Positions 43,157 through 52,900 of a DNA stretch of 64,000 nt are shown here, one piece after another; positions within the stretch are counted from its first letter, which is position 1, and every line of letters begins with the position of its first letter. The translations under genes and the position numbers were made by a program. Source of the DNA: Treponema sp. (GTDB taxonomy: Bacteria; Spirochaetota; Spirochaetia; Treponematales; Treponemataceae); contig JAEESZ010000007.1 of the NCBI GenBank assembly GCA_016286535.1, positions 1 through 64,000 on the forward strand. Reading direction: 5' to 3'. The notes beneath the pieces are model-generated. The model saw nothing but the letters and a program-made list of their open reading frames with translations. It was not told where the DNA came from and made no database searches.

Positions 43157-43396
43157 TTACTCAGCAGCTGGTGCTTCAGGAGAAGCTTCTTCGGTTTCTG
43201 CAGGCTTTGCTTTTCTTGCTTCAACTTTTGCTTTATTTTTTAAAGCAGCATTGCAGAATTTACAAATATTTACGTTCTGACCATTAACTTCTTTTTCCCA
43301 AAGAACTTTGATATTTGTTTTACCACAAATAGCACATGTTCCTCTTCCATGAGCAGCTAATGATCTAATTCCAGATCCGCGATGGTTCTTTGACAT
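43157..43396 (-). CDS. Small zinc-ribbon protein at the end of the ribosomal operon
   Basis: A 79-residue basic protein: two Cys pairs, C21-x2-C24 (TCAICGK) and C46-x2-C49 (ICKFCN), should bind one zinc. The N-terminus (MSKNHRGSGIRSL) is basic and the tail Glu/Ala/Pro-rich. AAAGGAG sits before the ATG and the gene is 26 bases after rplQ, followed by the operon terminator. It is therefore expressed with ribosomal proteins and may bind RNA or the ribosome. I do not recognise it as any named ribosomal protein. Confidence 0.8.
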   Translation of the reverse strand: MSKNHRGSGIRSLAAHGRGTCAICGKTNIKVLWEKEVNGQNVNICKFCNAALKNKAKVEARKAKPAETEEASPEAPAAE

Positions 43397-43422
43397 TATT
43401 GACTCCTTTTGACAGCCAAAAC

Positions 43423-43938
43423 CTATTCAGATTTAGCTTCATCCTTTTTTTCAGTAGTCTTTTTTGCAGCTGGTTTCTTTGCTTTTGTTTCGCCATCTGC
43501 TTTTGCTTTTGTTGTTTTAGCTTTTGGAGCAGAACCTTCAGCTTTTTTAGCAGGTTTCTTTTCTTCAGCTTCTGATTCAAGTTTGTAATCAACTAATTCA
43601 AGAATAACAACATCAGCAGCGTCACCTTGACGGTATCCGAGTTTGAGTACACGTGTGTAACCACCGTTGCGCTCTTTCATACGAGGAGCGATTTCTGTGA
43701 AAAGTTTATTTAAGATTTTTTCATCTGCAATAAACTTTGCAACTTCACGACGATTGTGTACTGAATCTTCTTTTGCTCTGGTAATAAGCTTTTCAGCTGA
43801 TTTTCTTACTTCAAGAGCCTTTGATTTTGTTGTAGTAATTCTTTCATATCTAAAGAGAGAAGTTACCATATTGCGTGACATAGCACGACGATGTGCTGTT
43901 GTACGTGAAAGCGGATTAAAACCATTCTTATGATTCAT
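43423..43938 (-). CDS. rplQ: 50S ribosomal protein bL17
   Basis: L17 lies near the tunnel exit of the large subunit. The core (about 1-120, starting [20 protein letters not shown]) is normal; an extra 50 residues at the C-terminus are Lys/Ala/Glu-rich and probably disordered. Its ATG overlaps the rpoA stop by 11 bp. Confidence 0.97.
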   Translation of the reverse strand: MNHKNGFNPLSRTTAHRRAMSRNMVTSLFRYERITTTKSKALEVRKSAEKLITRAKEDSVHNRREVAKFIADEKILNKLFTEIAPRMKERNGGYTRVLKLGYRQGDAADVVILELVDYKLESEAEEKKPAKKAEGSAPKAKTTKAKADGETKAKKPAAKKTTEKKDEAKSE

Positions 43939-44983
43939 CTGTTTCTTCCTTCTGCTTTGTTAAGTTGGCAGCATTCTTCAGATGACTATAATCTGTCATA
44001 CCAAGAGTTAAGTTCCATTCCTGGAGTTTTTCTTTAATTTCTTGGAGACTCTTTTTTCCAAAGTTTCTTGTCTTTGCAATGTCATCTTCAGTCTTTTTAG
44101 TTAATTCGCCAATTGTACGAATATTTGCATTTTTCAAACAATTTGATGAACGAACTGAAAGTTCCAATTCTTCTACAGGTGTACTAAGAAGTTTCTGAAT
44201 ACTTTCATCGCCTTCATCACTATCATCGCTTCCAATAACGTCTTTATCATTAAAGTTTACAAAAATTGCAAAGTGATCTTTAGCTATTTTTGCAGCTTCT
44301 GCTAATGCATCATCAGGAGCAATAGTTCCGTCAGTCCAAATCTCTAACACTAATTTGTCGTAGTCATTTCTCTGACCAACACGGCAAGGTTCAATAGAAT
44401 ATTTTACTTTTGGAACTGGAGTGAAAATGGCGTCCATTGGAATTGTTCCAACAACTTCAATGTAATGTTCATTTGTTTCAGCTGGAACGTATCCTCTACC
44501 TAAATCAACCTGGATTTCGATATCAATATGTGCACCTTCCATCATGGTAAGAACTGTTACATCCTTAGTCATAACTTCAAGCTGGCCTTCTTTTGCAAAA
44601 TCTTCTGATTTTACAACTCCCGGTCCTTTGAACTCATATAATATAGTATCCTGTTCAACATCATTAGGTAAACGCAAGCGTATCATCTTAAGAGTATTAA
44701 TAATCTCTAAAGTATCTTCTGCAACATTAGGAATTGCTTCGAATTCACTAGAAATTACTTTGTTTACTCCATTTTCATCATAAGATGTAATACGGATAGA
44801 AGTAATTGCATATCCCTGAATAGAAGATAACAAAACTCTTCTTAATGTATTACCAACTGTTGTTCCAAATCCTGTCTCAAATGGATAAGCTGTGAACTTA
44901 CCATAGTTAGGATTTGTACTAATGTGTTCAAATGAAATGCCTTTAGGTCTTTTAAAACCTTTAAGCAAGTTTTTTCGAGCCAT
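43928..44983 (-). CDS. rpoA: RNA polymerase alpha subunit
   Basis: A 351-residue alpha subunit: N-terminal assembly domain ([17 protein letters not shown] motif) and C-terminal DNA-contacting domain ([19 protein letters not shown] and [14 protein letters not shown]). The linker between them is acidic ([11 protein letters not shown]). It lies between rpsD and rplQ as in the usual alpha operon, 15 bases after rpsD. Confidence 0.98.
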   Translation of the reverse strand: MARKNLLKGFKRPKGISFEHISTNPNYGKFTAYPFETGFGTTVGNTLRRVLLSSIQGYAITSIRITSYDENGVNKVISSEFEAIPNVAEDTLEIINTLKMIRLRLPNDVEQDTILYEFKGPGVVKSEDFAKEGQLEVMTKDVTVLTMMEGAHIDIEIQVDLGRGYVPAETNEHYIEVVGTIPMDAIFTPVPKVKYSIEPCRVGQRNDYDKLVLEIWTDGTIAPDDALAEAAKIAKDHFAIFVNFNDKDVIGSDDSDEGDESIQKLLSTPVEELELSVRSSNCLKNANIRTIGELTKKTEDDIAKTRNFGKKSLQEIKEKLQEWNLTLGMTDYSHLKNAANLTKQKEETDES

Positions 44984-44998
44984 CTGAACTCCTTATTA

Positions 44999-45580
44999 TT
45001 ATTTAGAATAATATTCAACAATGAGGTTTTCTTTAACATCGTAATCAATGTCTGATTTTGTTGCTAAAGCAATAACCTTACCAGTAAAATTATCTCTGTC
45101 TGCTTCGAGCCATCCAGGAACTACTGGATCTCCATTAGCAAGAACAAGTTTTTTAATTCCAGAATTTTCTTTAACTGTAATAACGTCACCAACTTTTACA
45201 AGGTAAGATGGAATGTTTACATTTTTACCATTAACATTGATATGACAATGGTTTACCATCTGGCGAGCCTGCTTACGAGTTTTAGCAAAACCTAAGCGGT
45301 ACACAACGTTATCCAATCTTGATTCAAGAATCTGAAGTAACATTTCACCTGTAACGCCATCTTTTTTAGTAGCCATTACATAGTATTTGCGGAACTGTTT
45401 TTCCATAATTCCGTAGATAAAACGTACTTTCTGTTTTTCATCAAGCTGAATACCATACTCAGACTTCTTACGTCTTACATCTTTCTGATTTCTTTTAGAT
45501 TCTTTAGTATAACCCATTACAACTGGATTAATTCCTAAAGATTTACATCTCTTTAATAAAGGTTGTTCGCATTTTCCCAT
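44999..45580 (-). CDS. rpsD: 30S ribosomal protein uS4
   Basis: The 193-residue S4 nucleates 16S rRNA assembly and in some bacteria represses the alpha operon. The S4 RNA-binding domain is the LDNVVYRLGFAKTRKQARQMV region. The N-terminal zinc cluster is incomplete: only C4 and C12 are visible, so it is the zinc-free kind. Positioned 18 bases after rpsK. Confidence 0.97.
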   Translation of the reverse strand: MGKCEQPLLKRCKSLGINPVVMGYTKESKRNQKDVRRKKSEYGIQLDEKQKVRFIYGIMEKQFRKYYVMATKKDGVTGEMLLQILESRLDNVVYRLGFAKTRKQARQMVNHCHINVNGKNVNIPSYLVKVGDVITVKENSGIKKLVLANGDPVVPGWLEADRDNFTGKVIALATKSDIDYDVKENLIVEYYSK

Positions 45581-45598
45581 AATTAACTCCTATAGTAA

Positions 45599-45979
45599 TT
45601 ACATACGGCGTGTCTTACGAGGACGACAACCATTATGAGGAATTGGTGTAACATCAGAAATTGATTTTACTTTCAATCCCATAAGACCAATTGAACGGAT
45701 TGCGTTTTCACGTCCCATTCCAGGTCCCTTAATATAAACATGAACTTCACGTAAACCATAACTAGCAGCTTTCTGAATTGCTGTTTCAGCTACTGACTGA
45801 GCTGCGAATGGAGTTGATTTTTTAGCTCCACGGAATCCGAGTCCGCCAGAAGATGCCCATGAAAGAGCATTTCCCTTCATGTCTGTTACAGTTACGATAG
45901 TATTATTGAATGTTGCCTGGATGTAGATACATCCTTCGTAAACACTCTTCTTTTCCTTACGCTTTTTAACGGTAGCCAC
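45599..45979 (-). CDS. rpsK: 30S ribosomal protein uS11
   Basis: A 126-residue S11 of the platform: [30 protein letters not shown] and the C-terminal [15 protein letters not shown] are typical. The start is GTG at 45979 with GGAGG 9 bases upstream. Cotranscribed in the alpha operon. Confidence 0.97.
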   Translation of the reverse strand: MATVKKRKEKKSVYEGCIYIQATFNNTIVTVTDMKGNALSWASSGGLGFRGAKKSTPFAAQSVAETAIQKAASYGLREVHVYIKGPGMGRENAIRSIGLMGLKVKSISDVTPIPHNGCRPRKTRRM

Positions 45980-45996
45980 TTCTACTATCCTCCGCC

Positions 45997-46365
45997 TTAT
46001 GCTTTCTTCTTATTAGCAACTGTCTTCTTCTTACCCTTACGAGTGCGGGCATTTGTACGAGTTCTCTGTCCGCGTACTGGAAGACCTCTCTTGTGACGAA
46101 GACCACGATAACAACCAATATCCATAAGACGTTTAAGGTTGAGACCAATTTCTGAACGAAGACGACCTTCAATTTTGTAGTCTTTATCAATTATTTCACG
46201 AAGTAAATTTAATTCATCCTGAGAAAGATCATTTACCATCTTTTCTGGATCAACTTTTGCAGCTTCGCAAATCTTTAATGCCGATGAACGACCGATACCA
46301 TAAATATAAGTTAATGCGGTACCTACATGTTTATTAGGGATATCAACCCCTGCGATTCGAGCCAT
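45997..46365 (-). CDS. rpsM: 30S ribosomal protein uS13
   Basis: A 122-residue S13 of the head, contacting the P-site tRNA. It has the normal [11 protein letters not shown] start, the YGIGRSSA helix-turn-helix and the [16 protein letters not shown] tail block with a Lys-rich end. AAGGAG precedes the ATG; the gap to rpmJ is 10 bases. Confidence 0.98.
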   Translation of the reverse strand: MARIAGVDIPNKHVGTALTYIYGIGRSSALKICEAAKVDPEKMVNDLSQDELNLLREIIDKDYKIEGRLRSEIGLNLKRLMDIGCYRGLRHKRGLPVRGQRTRTNARTRKGKKKTVANKKKA

Positions 46366-46375
46366 CTGTTACTCC

Positions 46376-46489
46376 TTAGCCCTGTCTCTGCTTATGTTTT
46401 GGGTTTGTACAAATTATGCGGACAACGCCGTTTCGTTTGATAACCTTACACTTATCACAGATAGGTTTTACACTGGTTCGTACTTTCAT
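46376..46489 (-). CDS. rpmJ: 50S ribosomal protein bL36
   Basis: A 37-residue gene found by translating the gap between secY and rpsM: it begins [15 protein letters not shown] and ends KHKQRQG. The zinc ligands C11, C14, C27 and H32 are all present, so this is the zinc-binding form. It is the first gene after the 116-base secY gap and thus the first of the alpha operon. Confidence 0.95.
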   Translation of the reverse strand: MKVRTSVKPICDKCKVIKRNGVVRIICTNPKHKQRQG

Positions 46490-46605
46490 ATAAAGCCCCC
46501 ATGAGAATATTTACTGAATTTTAGCACCTCGCAATGAGAGCAATTCAGTAGGGTAAAAGTATACCATATATTCTCAGTTCTTTTCTACTAGTTCATCACG
46601 AATTT
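46490..46605 (-). promoter_or_regulatory. Alpha-operon leader: extended -10 promoter and nested inverted repeats
   Basis: In the 116-base gap between secY and rpmJ the minus strand has TGGTATACT (an extended -10; TATACT at 46563-46558). Just after the expected start there is a hairpin with perfect 8-base arms, ACTGAATT and AATTCAGT (46549-46542 and 46520-46513), with CTC/GAG pairing in its loop. A wider inverted repeat, GAGAATAT and ATATTCTC (46575-46568 and 46510-46503), flanks both. A binding site for S4 or another autorepressor is possible. Confidence 0.5.
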
Positions 46606-47949
46606 TTACAAATTACGTGATCTAATTTTGCCCTTCTTAGTAAGTCCCTCGTGATGATGCATTTTAAGAAGTGCTTCTACCTGACTCATTGTATCCAAAT
46701 CAACGCCAACCATAATGATTAACGAAGTTCCACCCATAAGTTGTGCAACTGACTGAGGGAAGTTGAATGCGTATTGAATTACTGTTGGAATAACAGCAAT
46801 AAGCGCAAGGAACAAAGAACCTGGTAAAATAAGTCTATTTAATATCTTAGTAAGGTATTCTTCTGTTTTATCAGTACGCACACCCGGAATGGAGCCGCCG
46901 TTTTCACGGATGTTCTTTGCGATTTCAGTAGGGTTCAGTGTTACCTGAGTGTAGAAGTATGCAAAGAAGATAATAAGAACAACTAATAAGATATTATATA
47001 CCCAACCATCTGGTGACATAATTTTTGAAAGGGTAGTAATCCATTTTGCTGAATTCTGTCCTGATCCAAATGTCTGCACAAGTGATAAAGGTAATGTTAA
47101 AATTGAAGAAGCGAAAATCAAAGGAATTACATTCGAAGGATTAACCTTGAATGGAATGTATGTACTCTGTCCGCCATACATTTTTCTTCCAACTACACGT
47201 TTTGCATAGTGTACAGGAATCTTTCTCTGACCTGATTCTTCATAAATTACTAGAGCGATTATTGCAAGGAACATGATAAGAACAAGGATGACAAATACAA
47301 GTTTGATTTTTCCAGATGAAACCTGCTGATATAATTCAACGCAAGCTTTTGGCAATCTGGCAACAATACCTGCGAAAATCATCAATGAAATACCATTTCC
47401 AATACCACGAGCTGTAATCTGATCACCAAGCCATACAGTAACCATAGAACCTGTAGTTACAGTCAACATGAACAAGGCTCTGAAAAGAATCTTATTCTGA
47501 ATTACAACTACATTGTATTCTGCAGGGATACTGTAAGCATAAACGGTCATACCCCAAGCCTGGATTAAACAAACAATAATTGTTCCGATTCTTGAATACT
47601 GAGCAATTTTTCTCTGTCCACCATCTTCTTGAGATATGCGTTTAAGTGATGGGAAAATAATCACAGCAAGCTGCATAATGATCTGCATAGAAATATAAGG
47701 CATTACACCAAGTAAGAAGATAGAGAAGTTAGAAAAAGCTCCTCCAACAAAAAAGTCCATATAACTTGCAAATGCATTATTGTTTTGTTTACTTAATGCG
47801 TCAAAGTAATCAAAGATTCCTGTTGCATTAATACCAGGCACTGTTATAACTGATCCTAAACGGAAAATAGCTAAAATCAGTACTGTAAAGAACAACTTGT
47901 CCCTGATTTCTTTAACCTTAAACATATTTACAATTGGGTTGCTTGCCAT
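46606..47949 (-). CDS. secY: Preprotein translocase subunit SecY
   Basis: A 447-residue channel with ten transmembrane helices, the pore of the general secretion system. Typical blocks are GSVITVPGIN near the N-terminus, GVMPYISMQIIMQL, GNGISLMIFAGI, TEIAKNIRENGGSIPG and ALLKMHHHEG at the end. GGAG lies before the ATG. It is the last gene of the S10-spc run; adk, map and infA, which often follow, are absent. Confidence 0.98.
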   Translation of the reverse strand: MASNPIVNMFKVKEIRDKLFFTVLILAIFRLGSVITVPGINATGIFDYFDALSKQNNNAFASYMDFFVGGAFSNFSIFLLGVMPYISMQIIMQLAVIIFPSLKRISQEDGGQRKIAQYSRIGTIIVCLIQAWGMTVYAYSIPAEYNVVVIQNKILFRALFMLTVTTGSMVTVWLGDQITARGIGNGISLMIFAGIVARLPKACVELYQQVSSGKIKLVFVILVLIMFLAIIALVIYEESGQRKIPVHYAKRVVGRKMYGGQSTYIPFKVNPSNVIPLIFASSILTLPLSLVQTFGSGQNSAKWITTLSKIMSPDGWVYNILLVVLIIFFAYFYTQVTLNPTEIAKNIRENGGSIPGVRTDKTEEYLTKILNRLILPGSLFLALIAVIPTVIQYAFNFPQSVAQLMGGTSLIIMVGVDLDTMSQVEALLKMHHHEGLTKKGKIRSRNL

Positions 47950-47965
47950 GTTCTAACTCCACTTT

Positions 47966-48451
47966 TTATTTTGTCTGTTCTGCAGCCTTTTCTTCTACAG
48001 CTTTTACAGAACCACCGGCTTTTTCAATTTTAGCCTTAGCAGATTCTGAAACTTTATCAACTGCAACTGTTAATTTCTTGGTAATTTCGCCATTTCCAAG
48101 GATTTTTACAAGTGTAGCTGATTTTGAAGAAATAAAACCTTTAGCTGTCAAAGACTCTTTATCTACAGTTTCACCGTCGTTGTATTTAGCATTAAGTAAT
48201 TCTACATTAATACAAACATATTCTTTTTTGAAAGGATAGTTTGAGAATCCCTTATGTGCGATACGTCTATAAAGAGGCATCTGGCCGCCTTCGAATCCAA
48301 CGTAAGGTACACTTGTACCAGTACGAGACTGCTGACCTTTGTTACCTTTTCCAGCTGTTGTACCGAGTCCTGAAGAAGAACCGCGTCCAACACGCTTAGG
48401 TTTTTTATTAGCACCCTGAGGAGCGCTGAGTATTGGATTATATTCTGCCAT
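47966..48451 (-). CDS. rplO: 50S ribosomal protein uL15
   Basis: A 161-residue L15 with the Gly-rich N-terminus (RVGRGSSSGLGTTAGKGNKGQ) and GFEGGQMPLYRR motif; the C-terminus is Lys/Glu/Ala-rich. The start at 48451 is preferred to an upstream in-frame codon because GAGGAG precedes it and rpmD stops at 48453. Confidence 0.97.
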   Translation of the reverse strand: MAEYNPILSAPQGANKKPKRVGRGSSSGLGTTAGKGNKGQQSRTGTSVPYVGFEGGQMPLYRRIAHKGFSNYPFKKEYVCINVELLNAKYNDGETVDKESLTAKGFISSKSATLVKILGNGEITKKLTVAVDKVSESAKAKIEKAGGSVKAVEEKAAEQTK

Positions 48452-48452
48452 T

Positions 48453-48641
48453 TTAGATCTCCTCAACTTTTACTAAATGAGAAACACTTGCTACCATTCC
48501 GCGGATTGCGTCATTGTCGTTAAGAATATTTGAAGAAGAAATCTTCTTAAGACCAAGACTGCGAACAGTTGCAACTTTATCTGGTTTTTGACCGATTGTA
48601 CTTCTAATTAATGTAACCTTTAACTGTTTTGCTTTAGCCAT
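48453..48641 (-). CDS. rpmD: 50S ribosomal protein uL30
   Basis: A 62-residue L30: LKVTLIRSTIGQKPDKVATVRSLGL is the family signature. It lies three bases after rpsE and one base before rplO. Confidence 0.96.
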   Translation of the reverse strand: MAKAKQLKVTLIRSTIGQKPDKVATVRSLGLKKISSSNILNDNDAIRGMVASVSHLVKVEEI

Positions 48642-48644
48642 ACA

Positions 48645-49163
48645 TTAACCCCACAACTCATCAAGAGTTTTACCTCTGTTAGCTGCAACTTTTTTTGCAT
48701 CCATTAATTTAGCGATAGCATCAAAAGTAGCACGTACAACGTTTACAGCAGAGTTTGAACCAAGAGATTTAGACTGTACATCTGTAGCTCCAGCTGCTTC
48801 CATAATTGCACGAACAGTACCACCAGCGATAATACCAGTACCGGAACAAGCTGGTTTAAGTAAAACTTCAGAACTCTTATATTTACCAATGATATCATGT
48901 GGTAATGTACCGTTTTTCATAGGCACAACAATAAGATTTCTCTTAGCTTTATCAATACTCTTCTTAATAGCTTCAGATACATCGTTAGCTTTACCAAGTC
49001 CGTATCCTACGCGACCTTTTCCGTCACCTACTACAGTGAGGGCAGAGAAAGACATTCGGCGTCCACCCTTAACAGTTTTACAAGTTCTGTTAAGAGTAAC
49101 TAATTTTTCTACGAATTCCTTCTCTTTTGGATCTTTATCAAATTTTTTCTGATGTTCTTCCAT
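48645..49163 (-). CDS. rpsE: 30S ribosomal protein uS5
   Basis: A 172-residue S5: the dsRBD-like N-domain (VKGGRRMSFSALTVVGDGKG) and the C-terminal domain with SEVLLKPACSGTGIIAG. S5 helps decoding accuracy and mRNA entry. The loop residues around GGRRMSF look wild type for the spectinomycin region. Confidence 0.97.
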   Translation of the reverse strand: MEEHQKKFDKDPKEKEFVEKLVTLNRTCKTVKGGRRMSFSALTVVGDGKGRVGYGLGKANDVSEAIKKSIDKAKRNLIVVPMKNGTLPHDIIGKYKSSEVLLKPACSGTGIIAGGTVRAIMEAAGATDVQSKSLGSNSAVNVVRATFDAIAKLMDAKKVAANRGKTLDELWG

Positions 49164-49172
49164 TTCAATCTC

Positions 49173-49535
49173 CTAGAATTCGATTCCAGCTTTACGGGCA
49201 CCATCAGCAAAAGCCTTTACGACACCATGGTAAAGATATCCATTTCTATCAAAAACAACTTTAGCGATGTTTTTGTCTTTAAGACGTGAGCCTAATACTT
49301 CACCGAGTTTTGCAGCTCCTTCTGTATTAGGTTTTACATCAGCAAATTCTTTTTCTAATGTAGAAATAGAAGCTAATGTTTTTCCTTCATCGTCATTAAT
49401 TACCTGTACAGAAATATTCTTGTTACTGCGAGTGATAGTCATTCTTGGACGATCAGCAGTACCGTAAACTGACTTACGGATGTGAATTTTTCTGTGTAAG
49501 CGTTTTCTGTCTTTGTCGTTCATTTTCTTAAACAT
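49173..49535 (-). CDS. rplR: 50S ribosomal protein uL18
   Basis: A 120-residue 5S rRNA-binding protein with [18 protein letters not shown] and [24 protein letters not shown] second in-frame ATG four codons in could be the true start. Eleven bases after rplF. Confidence 0.96.
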   Translation of the reverse strand: MFKKMNDKDRKRLHRKIHIRKSVYGTADRPRMTITRSNKNISVQVINDDEGKTLASISTLEKEFADVKPNTEGAAKLGEVLGSRLKDKNIAKVVFDRNGYLYHGVVKAFADGARKAGIEF

Positions 49536-49546
49536 ACAGCTTCACC

Positions 49547-50086
49547 TTATTTTACACCAGTCTTACCAACCTTGCGGCGGATAACTTCGTTGTCATAACG
49601 AATACCCTTTCCTTTGTAAGGTTCAGGTTTTCGTAATTTACGAATCTGTGAACAAAATTCACCAACTAATTGTTTATCAATACCAGAAACTGTGAGTTTT
49701 CCATCTGGAGTTGCAACTACAGTTAAACCGTCTGGAATGATTGCAATATAGTCACTTGAATAACCAAGGTTCATTACAAGTTCTTTACCTTTAACTTCTG
49801 CACGGTAACCTACACCTGTAATAATCAATGTCTTTGAGAATCCTTCTGTAACACCTTTTATCATGTTAGCAAGAAGACTTCTGTAAAGTCCATGATAAGC
49901 ATTAGTCTGTTTAGCATCGTTTTTTGTTGAAAGAACGGCCTGACCATTTTCTACTTTGATTTCAATTTCTTCATGAACAGACTGTTTAAGTTCGCCTTTA
50001 GCTCCCTTAACAACCATCTGTCCGTTAGCAACTGTTACAGTTACACCTGCTGGAATAGCAACAGGAAGTTTACCTACTTTAGACAT
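49547..50086 (-). CDS. rplF: 50S ribosomal protein uL6
   Basis: A 179-residue L6 with two similar domains and the C-terminal signature [14 protein letters not shown] that contacts the GTPase centre. Normal length and position in the spc cluster, after rpsH. Confidence 0.97.
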   Translation of the reverse strand: MSKVGKLPVAIPAGVTVTVANGQMVVKGAKGELKQSVHEEIEIKVENGQAVLSTKNDAKQTNAYHGLYRSLLANMIKGVTEGFSKTLIITGVGYRAEVKGKELVMNLGYSSDYIAIIPDGLTVVATPDGKLTVSGIDKQLVGEFCSQIRKLRKPEPYKGKGIRYDNEVIRRKVGKTGVK

Positions 50087-50101
50087 ACTTTCCGCCCCCT
50101 A

Positions 50102-50500
50102 TTACCAGATTGTGCAAACTAATTCGCCACCAACTTGTTTTTCTGTTGCTTTTCTACCTGTTGTAACACCAGAAGAAGTTGAAACGATGATTGTACCATA
50201 ACCGTTATAAACACGTGGTAAATCTTTGTAACCAGAATAAACACGGCGACCTGGAGTTGAGATTTTCTTTACTCCGTGGATAACCGGATTATTATCATCA
50301 TCATATTTTAAGAAAATACGAATTGTATTTTTTCCATCTTCCTGAATTTTCTTAAAGTTTTTGATGTATCCTTCAGTCTTCATAATCTTAACGATTTCAA
50401 GTTTAAGTTTTGAAGCAGGAACATCTACTTTTTCGTGGCGGGCCATAGCCGCATTACGAACCTTTGTGAGCATGTCTGCTACTGGATCTGATGCACTCAT
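50102..50500 (-). CDS. rpsH: 30S ribosomal protein uS8
   Basis: A 132-residue S8; it starts [17 protein letters not shown] and ends with the [20 protein letters not shown] block. In E. coli S8 represses the spc genes by binding mRNA near rplE; no comparable structure was identified here by eye. Confidence 0.97.
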   Translation of the reverse strand: MSASDPVADMLTKVRNAAMARHEKVDVPASKLKLEIVKIMKTEGYIKNFKKIQEDGKNTIRIFLKYDDDNNPVIHGVKKISTPGRRVYSGYKDLPRVYNGYGTIIVSTSSGVTTGRKATEKQVGGELVCTIW

Positions 50501-50509
50501 TCTATTCTC

Positions 50510-50695
50510 CTACCAACTAGATTTTGTTATGCCAGGAAGCTGGCCTTCACTTGCTAATTTACGGAAACAAAGACGACACATCTTAAATTTGCGTAAATAT
50601 CCACGAGGACGTCCGCAGATCTGGCAACGATTGTATTCACGTGTTGCATACTTCTGTTTGCGGGCTGCTTTAATAATCATTGATTTCTTTGCCAT
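50510..50695 (-). CDS. rpsN: 30S ribosomal protein uS14, zinc-binding form
   Basis: A 61-residue type Z S14: [20 protein letters not shown] gives the four Cys zinc ligands (C-x2-C-x12-C-x2-C). Located between rplE and rpsH. Confidence 0.97.
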   Translation of the reverse strand: MAKKSMIIKAARKQKYATREYNRCQICGRPRGYLRKFKMCRLCFRKLASEGQLPGITKSSW

Positions 50696-50702
50696 ACTTC
50701 AC

Positions 50703-51254
50703 CTACTTACGGAATGGCATATTGAACTTTTCGAGCAAAGACTTAGCTTCAGCATCAGTTTTTGCAGATGTTACAAATGTGATATTCATACCAGCAATTT
50801 TAACAACTTTGTCGAAGTCGATTTCTGGGAAAATCAACTGTTCAGTAATACCAACAGAGAAATTTCCATGTCCATCAAAACCAGTAGCTTTGATTCCACG
50901 GAAATCTTTAATACGTGGGAACGCAACATTAATAAGACGATCCATGAATTCATACATGATATCTCCGCGTAATGTTACCATTGCACCCACTTCATTACCC
51001 TCACGAAGTTTGAAGTTAGCAATACTCTTCTTTGCCTTTGTTTTAACAGCCTTCTGACCAGTAATCTGAGTTAAGTCAGCAACTGCGGCATCAAGGAGTT
51101 TCTTATTTGTGAGAGCTTCACCAACACCCATACTTACAACAACTTTCTTTACTGCAGGAATCTGCATTGGAGTTGTGTAACTGAACTCTTTCATAAGAGC
51201 AGGGGCGATTTCGTCTTTATAGACTTTCTTAAGCCGAGGTACGTAATTTGCCAT
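50703..51254 (-). CDS. rplE: 50S ribosomal protein uL5
   Basis: A 183-residue 5S rRNA-binding protein: [16 protein letters not shown] at the start, VVSMGVGEA and the C-terminal [18 protein letters not shown]. The start at 51254 overlaps the rplX stop by one base (TAATG) with GGAG upstream, so the two are coupled; a longer frame is not needed. Confidence 0.97.
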   Translation of the reverse strand: MANYVPRLKKVYKDEIAPALMKEFSYTTPMQIPAVKKVVVSMGVGEALTNKKLLDAAVADLTQITGQKAVKTKAKKSIANFKLREGNEVGAMVTLRGDIMYEFMDRLINVAFPRIKDFRGIKATGFDGHGNFSVGITEQLIFPEIDFDKVVKIAGMNITFVTSAKTDAEAKSLLEKFNMPFRK

Positions 51255-51571
51255 TAGAGAACTTCTCCACATTTACGGCAGCAACGAACTTTTTTGTCGC
51301 CGTCAATTTTATAACCAATTTTAACTGGACGACCGCATTTTTTACATACGATGCCCACATTTGAAATATTAAGAGGAGCTTCAACTTCAGCAATACCACC
51401 CTGGTCCTGCTGGCTTCTCTTTTTCATTGCCTTTTTAACAATGTTTACACCAGATACAATTACTGCTTCTTTTTTAGGAAGGATTCGAACAACTTCTCCT
51501 CTCTTTCCTTTATCTTTTCCAGCAAGTACCTGTACTGTATCGCCCTTACGGATTTTTGATTTTGTTAACAT
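51254..51571 (-). CDS. rplX: 50S ribosomal protein uL24
   Basis: A 105-residue L24 with the KOW motif ([20 protein letters not shown]) and a C-terminal four-Cys zinc-like pair (CKKCGRP and CCRKCGEV). L24 is an early assembly initiator of the 50S subunit. One base overlaps rplE. Confidence 0.97.
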   Translation of the reverse strand: MLTKSKIRKGDTVQVLAGKDKGKRGEVVRILPKKEAVIVSGVNIVKKAMKKRSQQDQGGIAEVEAPLNISNVGIVCKKCGRPVKIGYKIDGDKKVRCCRKCGEVL

Positions 51572-51583
51572 CTCAATATCTCC

Positions 51584-51952
51584 TTAAAGAACCTCTGGAG
51601 CCAATGAAATGATTTTCATAAAATCCATATCACGAAGCTCGCGAGCTACAGGTCCGAAAATACGTTTTCCTTTTGGGTTTTTACTATCATCTACGATAAC
51701 ACATGCGTTATCATCAAATCTGATGTAAGTTCCATCTGGACGACGATATTCTTTTGCTTGACGTACAATTACAGCTTTTTCGATTGTACCCTTTTTGATA
51801 GTAGAAGTAGGGATTGCATCCTTAATTGCTACTACAACAATGTCACCAATACCAGCATATCTGCGGTGTGAACCACCGATTACTTTAATACACTGAGCGA
51901 TTTTAGCTCCAGAGTTATCAGCAACTGTCATACAAGACTGCATTTGAATCAT
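51584..51952 (-). CDS. rplN: 50S ribosomal protein uL14
   Basis: A 122-residue L14 at the subunit interface: [17 protein letters not shown] at the start, [13 protein letters not shown], and [12 protein letters not shown] at the end. Normal family length. Confidence 0.98.
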   Translation of the reverse strand: MIQMQSCMTVADNSGAKIAQCIKVIGGSHRRYAGIGDIVVVAIKDAIPTSTIKKGTIEKAVIVRQAKEYRRPDGTYIRFDDNACVIVDDSKNPKGKRIFGPVARELRDMDFMKIISLAPEVL

Positions 51953-51969
51953 AATCTTAACTCCTTATA

Positions 51970-52245
51970 CTATTTAGCACGTTCAATGATTTCAGCAAGA
52001 CGCCAGCATTTATTTTTTGATAATGGGCGACATTCAACAATACGAACTGTATCTCCTACATGAGCATCATTATTTTCATCATGAGCCATGTATTTCTTAG
52101 TTCTTGTTACATATTTCTTGTAAAGACGGTCCATTTTTTTAGTTGCAATTGTAACTACAATTGTCTTGTCCATCTTTTCAGATGTTACAAGTCCAACAAA
52201 TGAACGTTTAGCACTCTTTACAGTCTGAACAGCATTATTTTCCAC
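51970..52245 (-). CDS. rpsQ: 30S ribosomal protein uS17
   Basis: A 91-residue OB-fold protein: SEKMDKTIVVTIATKKMD, then VGDTVRIVECRPLSKNKCWRL. The start is GTG at 52245, with AGGAG about 8 bases upstream. Ten bases after rpmC. Confidence 0.96.
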   Translation of the reverse strand: MENNAVQTVKSAKRSFVGLVTSEKMDKTIVVTIATKKMDRLYKKYVTRTKKYMAHDENNDAHVGDTVRIVECRPLSKNKCWRLAEIIERAK

Positions 52246-52255
52246 GGTTCAGCTC

Positions 52256-52468
52256 CTACTTATTTTCGCCAGCAATTTCTTTCTGCTGGATAAACGTATT
52301 CAAACGTGCAATTTCACGACGCATTGTACGTTTCTGCATTGGGTTATCTACATGTGATACAACCATTTTGAAACGGAGATCCATGTATTCTTTTTTAAGC
52401 TCATCGCGTTTAGCAACTAGTTCTTTATAAGACAGTTCTTTGTCATTCTTTTTCTTTGAATCAGCCAT
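52256..52468 (-). CDS. rpmC: 50S ribosomal protein uL29
   Basis: A 70-residue helical hairpin protein near the tunnel exit: SYKELVAKRDELKKEYMDLRF and MRREIARLNTFIQQKE. GGAGGAATAAG precedes the ATG. Confidence 0.96.
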   Translation of the reverse strand: MADSKKKNDKELSYKELVAKRDELKKEYMDLRFKMVVSHVDNPMQKRTMRREIARLNTFIQQKEIAGENK

Positions 52469-52478
52469 CTTATTCCTC

Positions 52479-52898
52479 CTAGTCTTTTGTTGGCTTAACA
52501 GCTATTTTTGTAAGAACAGGGAGCTTCTGTGCTGCAAGGTGCAAAGCATCATGAGCAAGATTAATATCTACTCCACCAATTTCAAACAAAATCATTCCAG
52601 GTTTGATAACAGCTGCCCAGTGATCTGGAGCACCTTTACCCTTACCCATACGAACTTCTGAAGGCTTTTTAGTGATTGGTTTATCTGGGAAGATACGAAT
52701 CCAAACATTGCCTTTACGATCTAATTTACGGTTGATAGCAACACGGGCAGCTTCAATTACTTTTGCATCCAGCCATGTTGGTTCCAAAGCTACTAAAGCG
52801 ATGTCTCCAAAATCAATTGTATTATCTCTGGTTGCATTTCCTTTTTCGCGACCACGCTGTACCTTTCGGTGAATAACTCTTTTAGGACTAAGTGGCAT
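52479..52898 (-). CDS. rplP: 50S ribosomal protein uL16
   Basis: A 139-residue L16 near the peptidyl-transferase centre: MPLSPKRVIHRKVQRG at the start and MGKGKGAPDHWAAVIKPG as the conserved loop. Two bases after rpsC. Confidence 0.98.
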   Translation of the reverse strand: MPLSPKRVIHRKVQRGREKGNATRDNTIDFGDIALVALEPTWLDAKVIEAARVAINRKLDRKGNVWIRIFPDKPITKKPSEVRMGKGKGAPDHWAAVIKPGMILFEIGGVDINLAHDALHLAAQKLPVLTKIAVKPTKD

Positions 52899-52900
52899 AA

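Noticed and set aside
50361..50972. Plus-strand frame of about 200 codons across rpsH, rpsN and rplE
   Set aside because: Antisense to three certain ribosomal genes; composition is that of a shadow frame.
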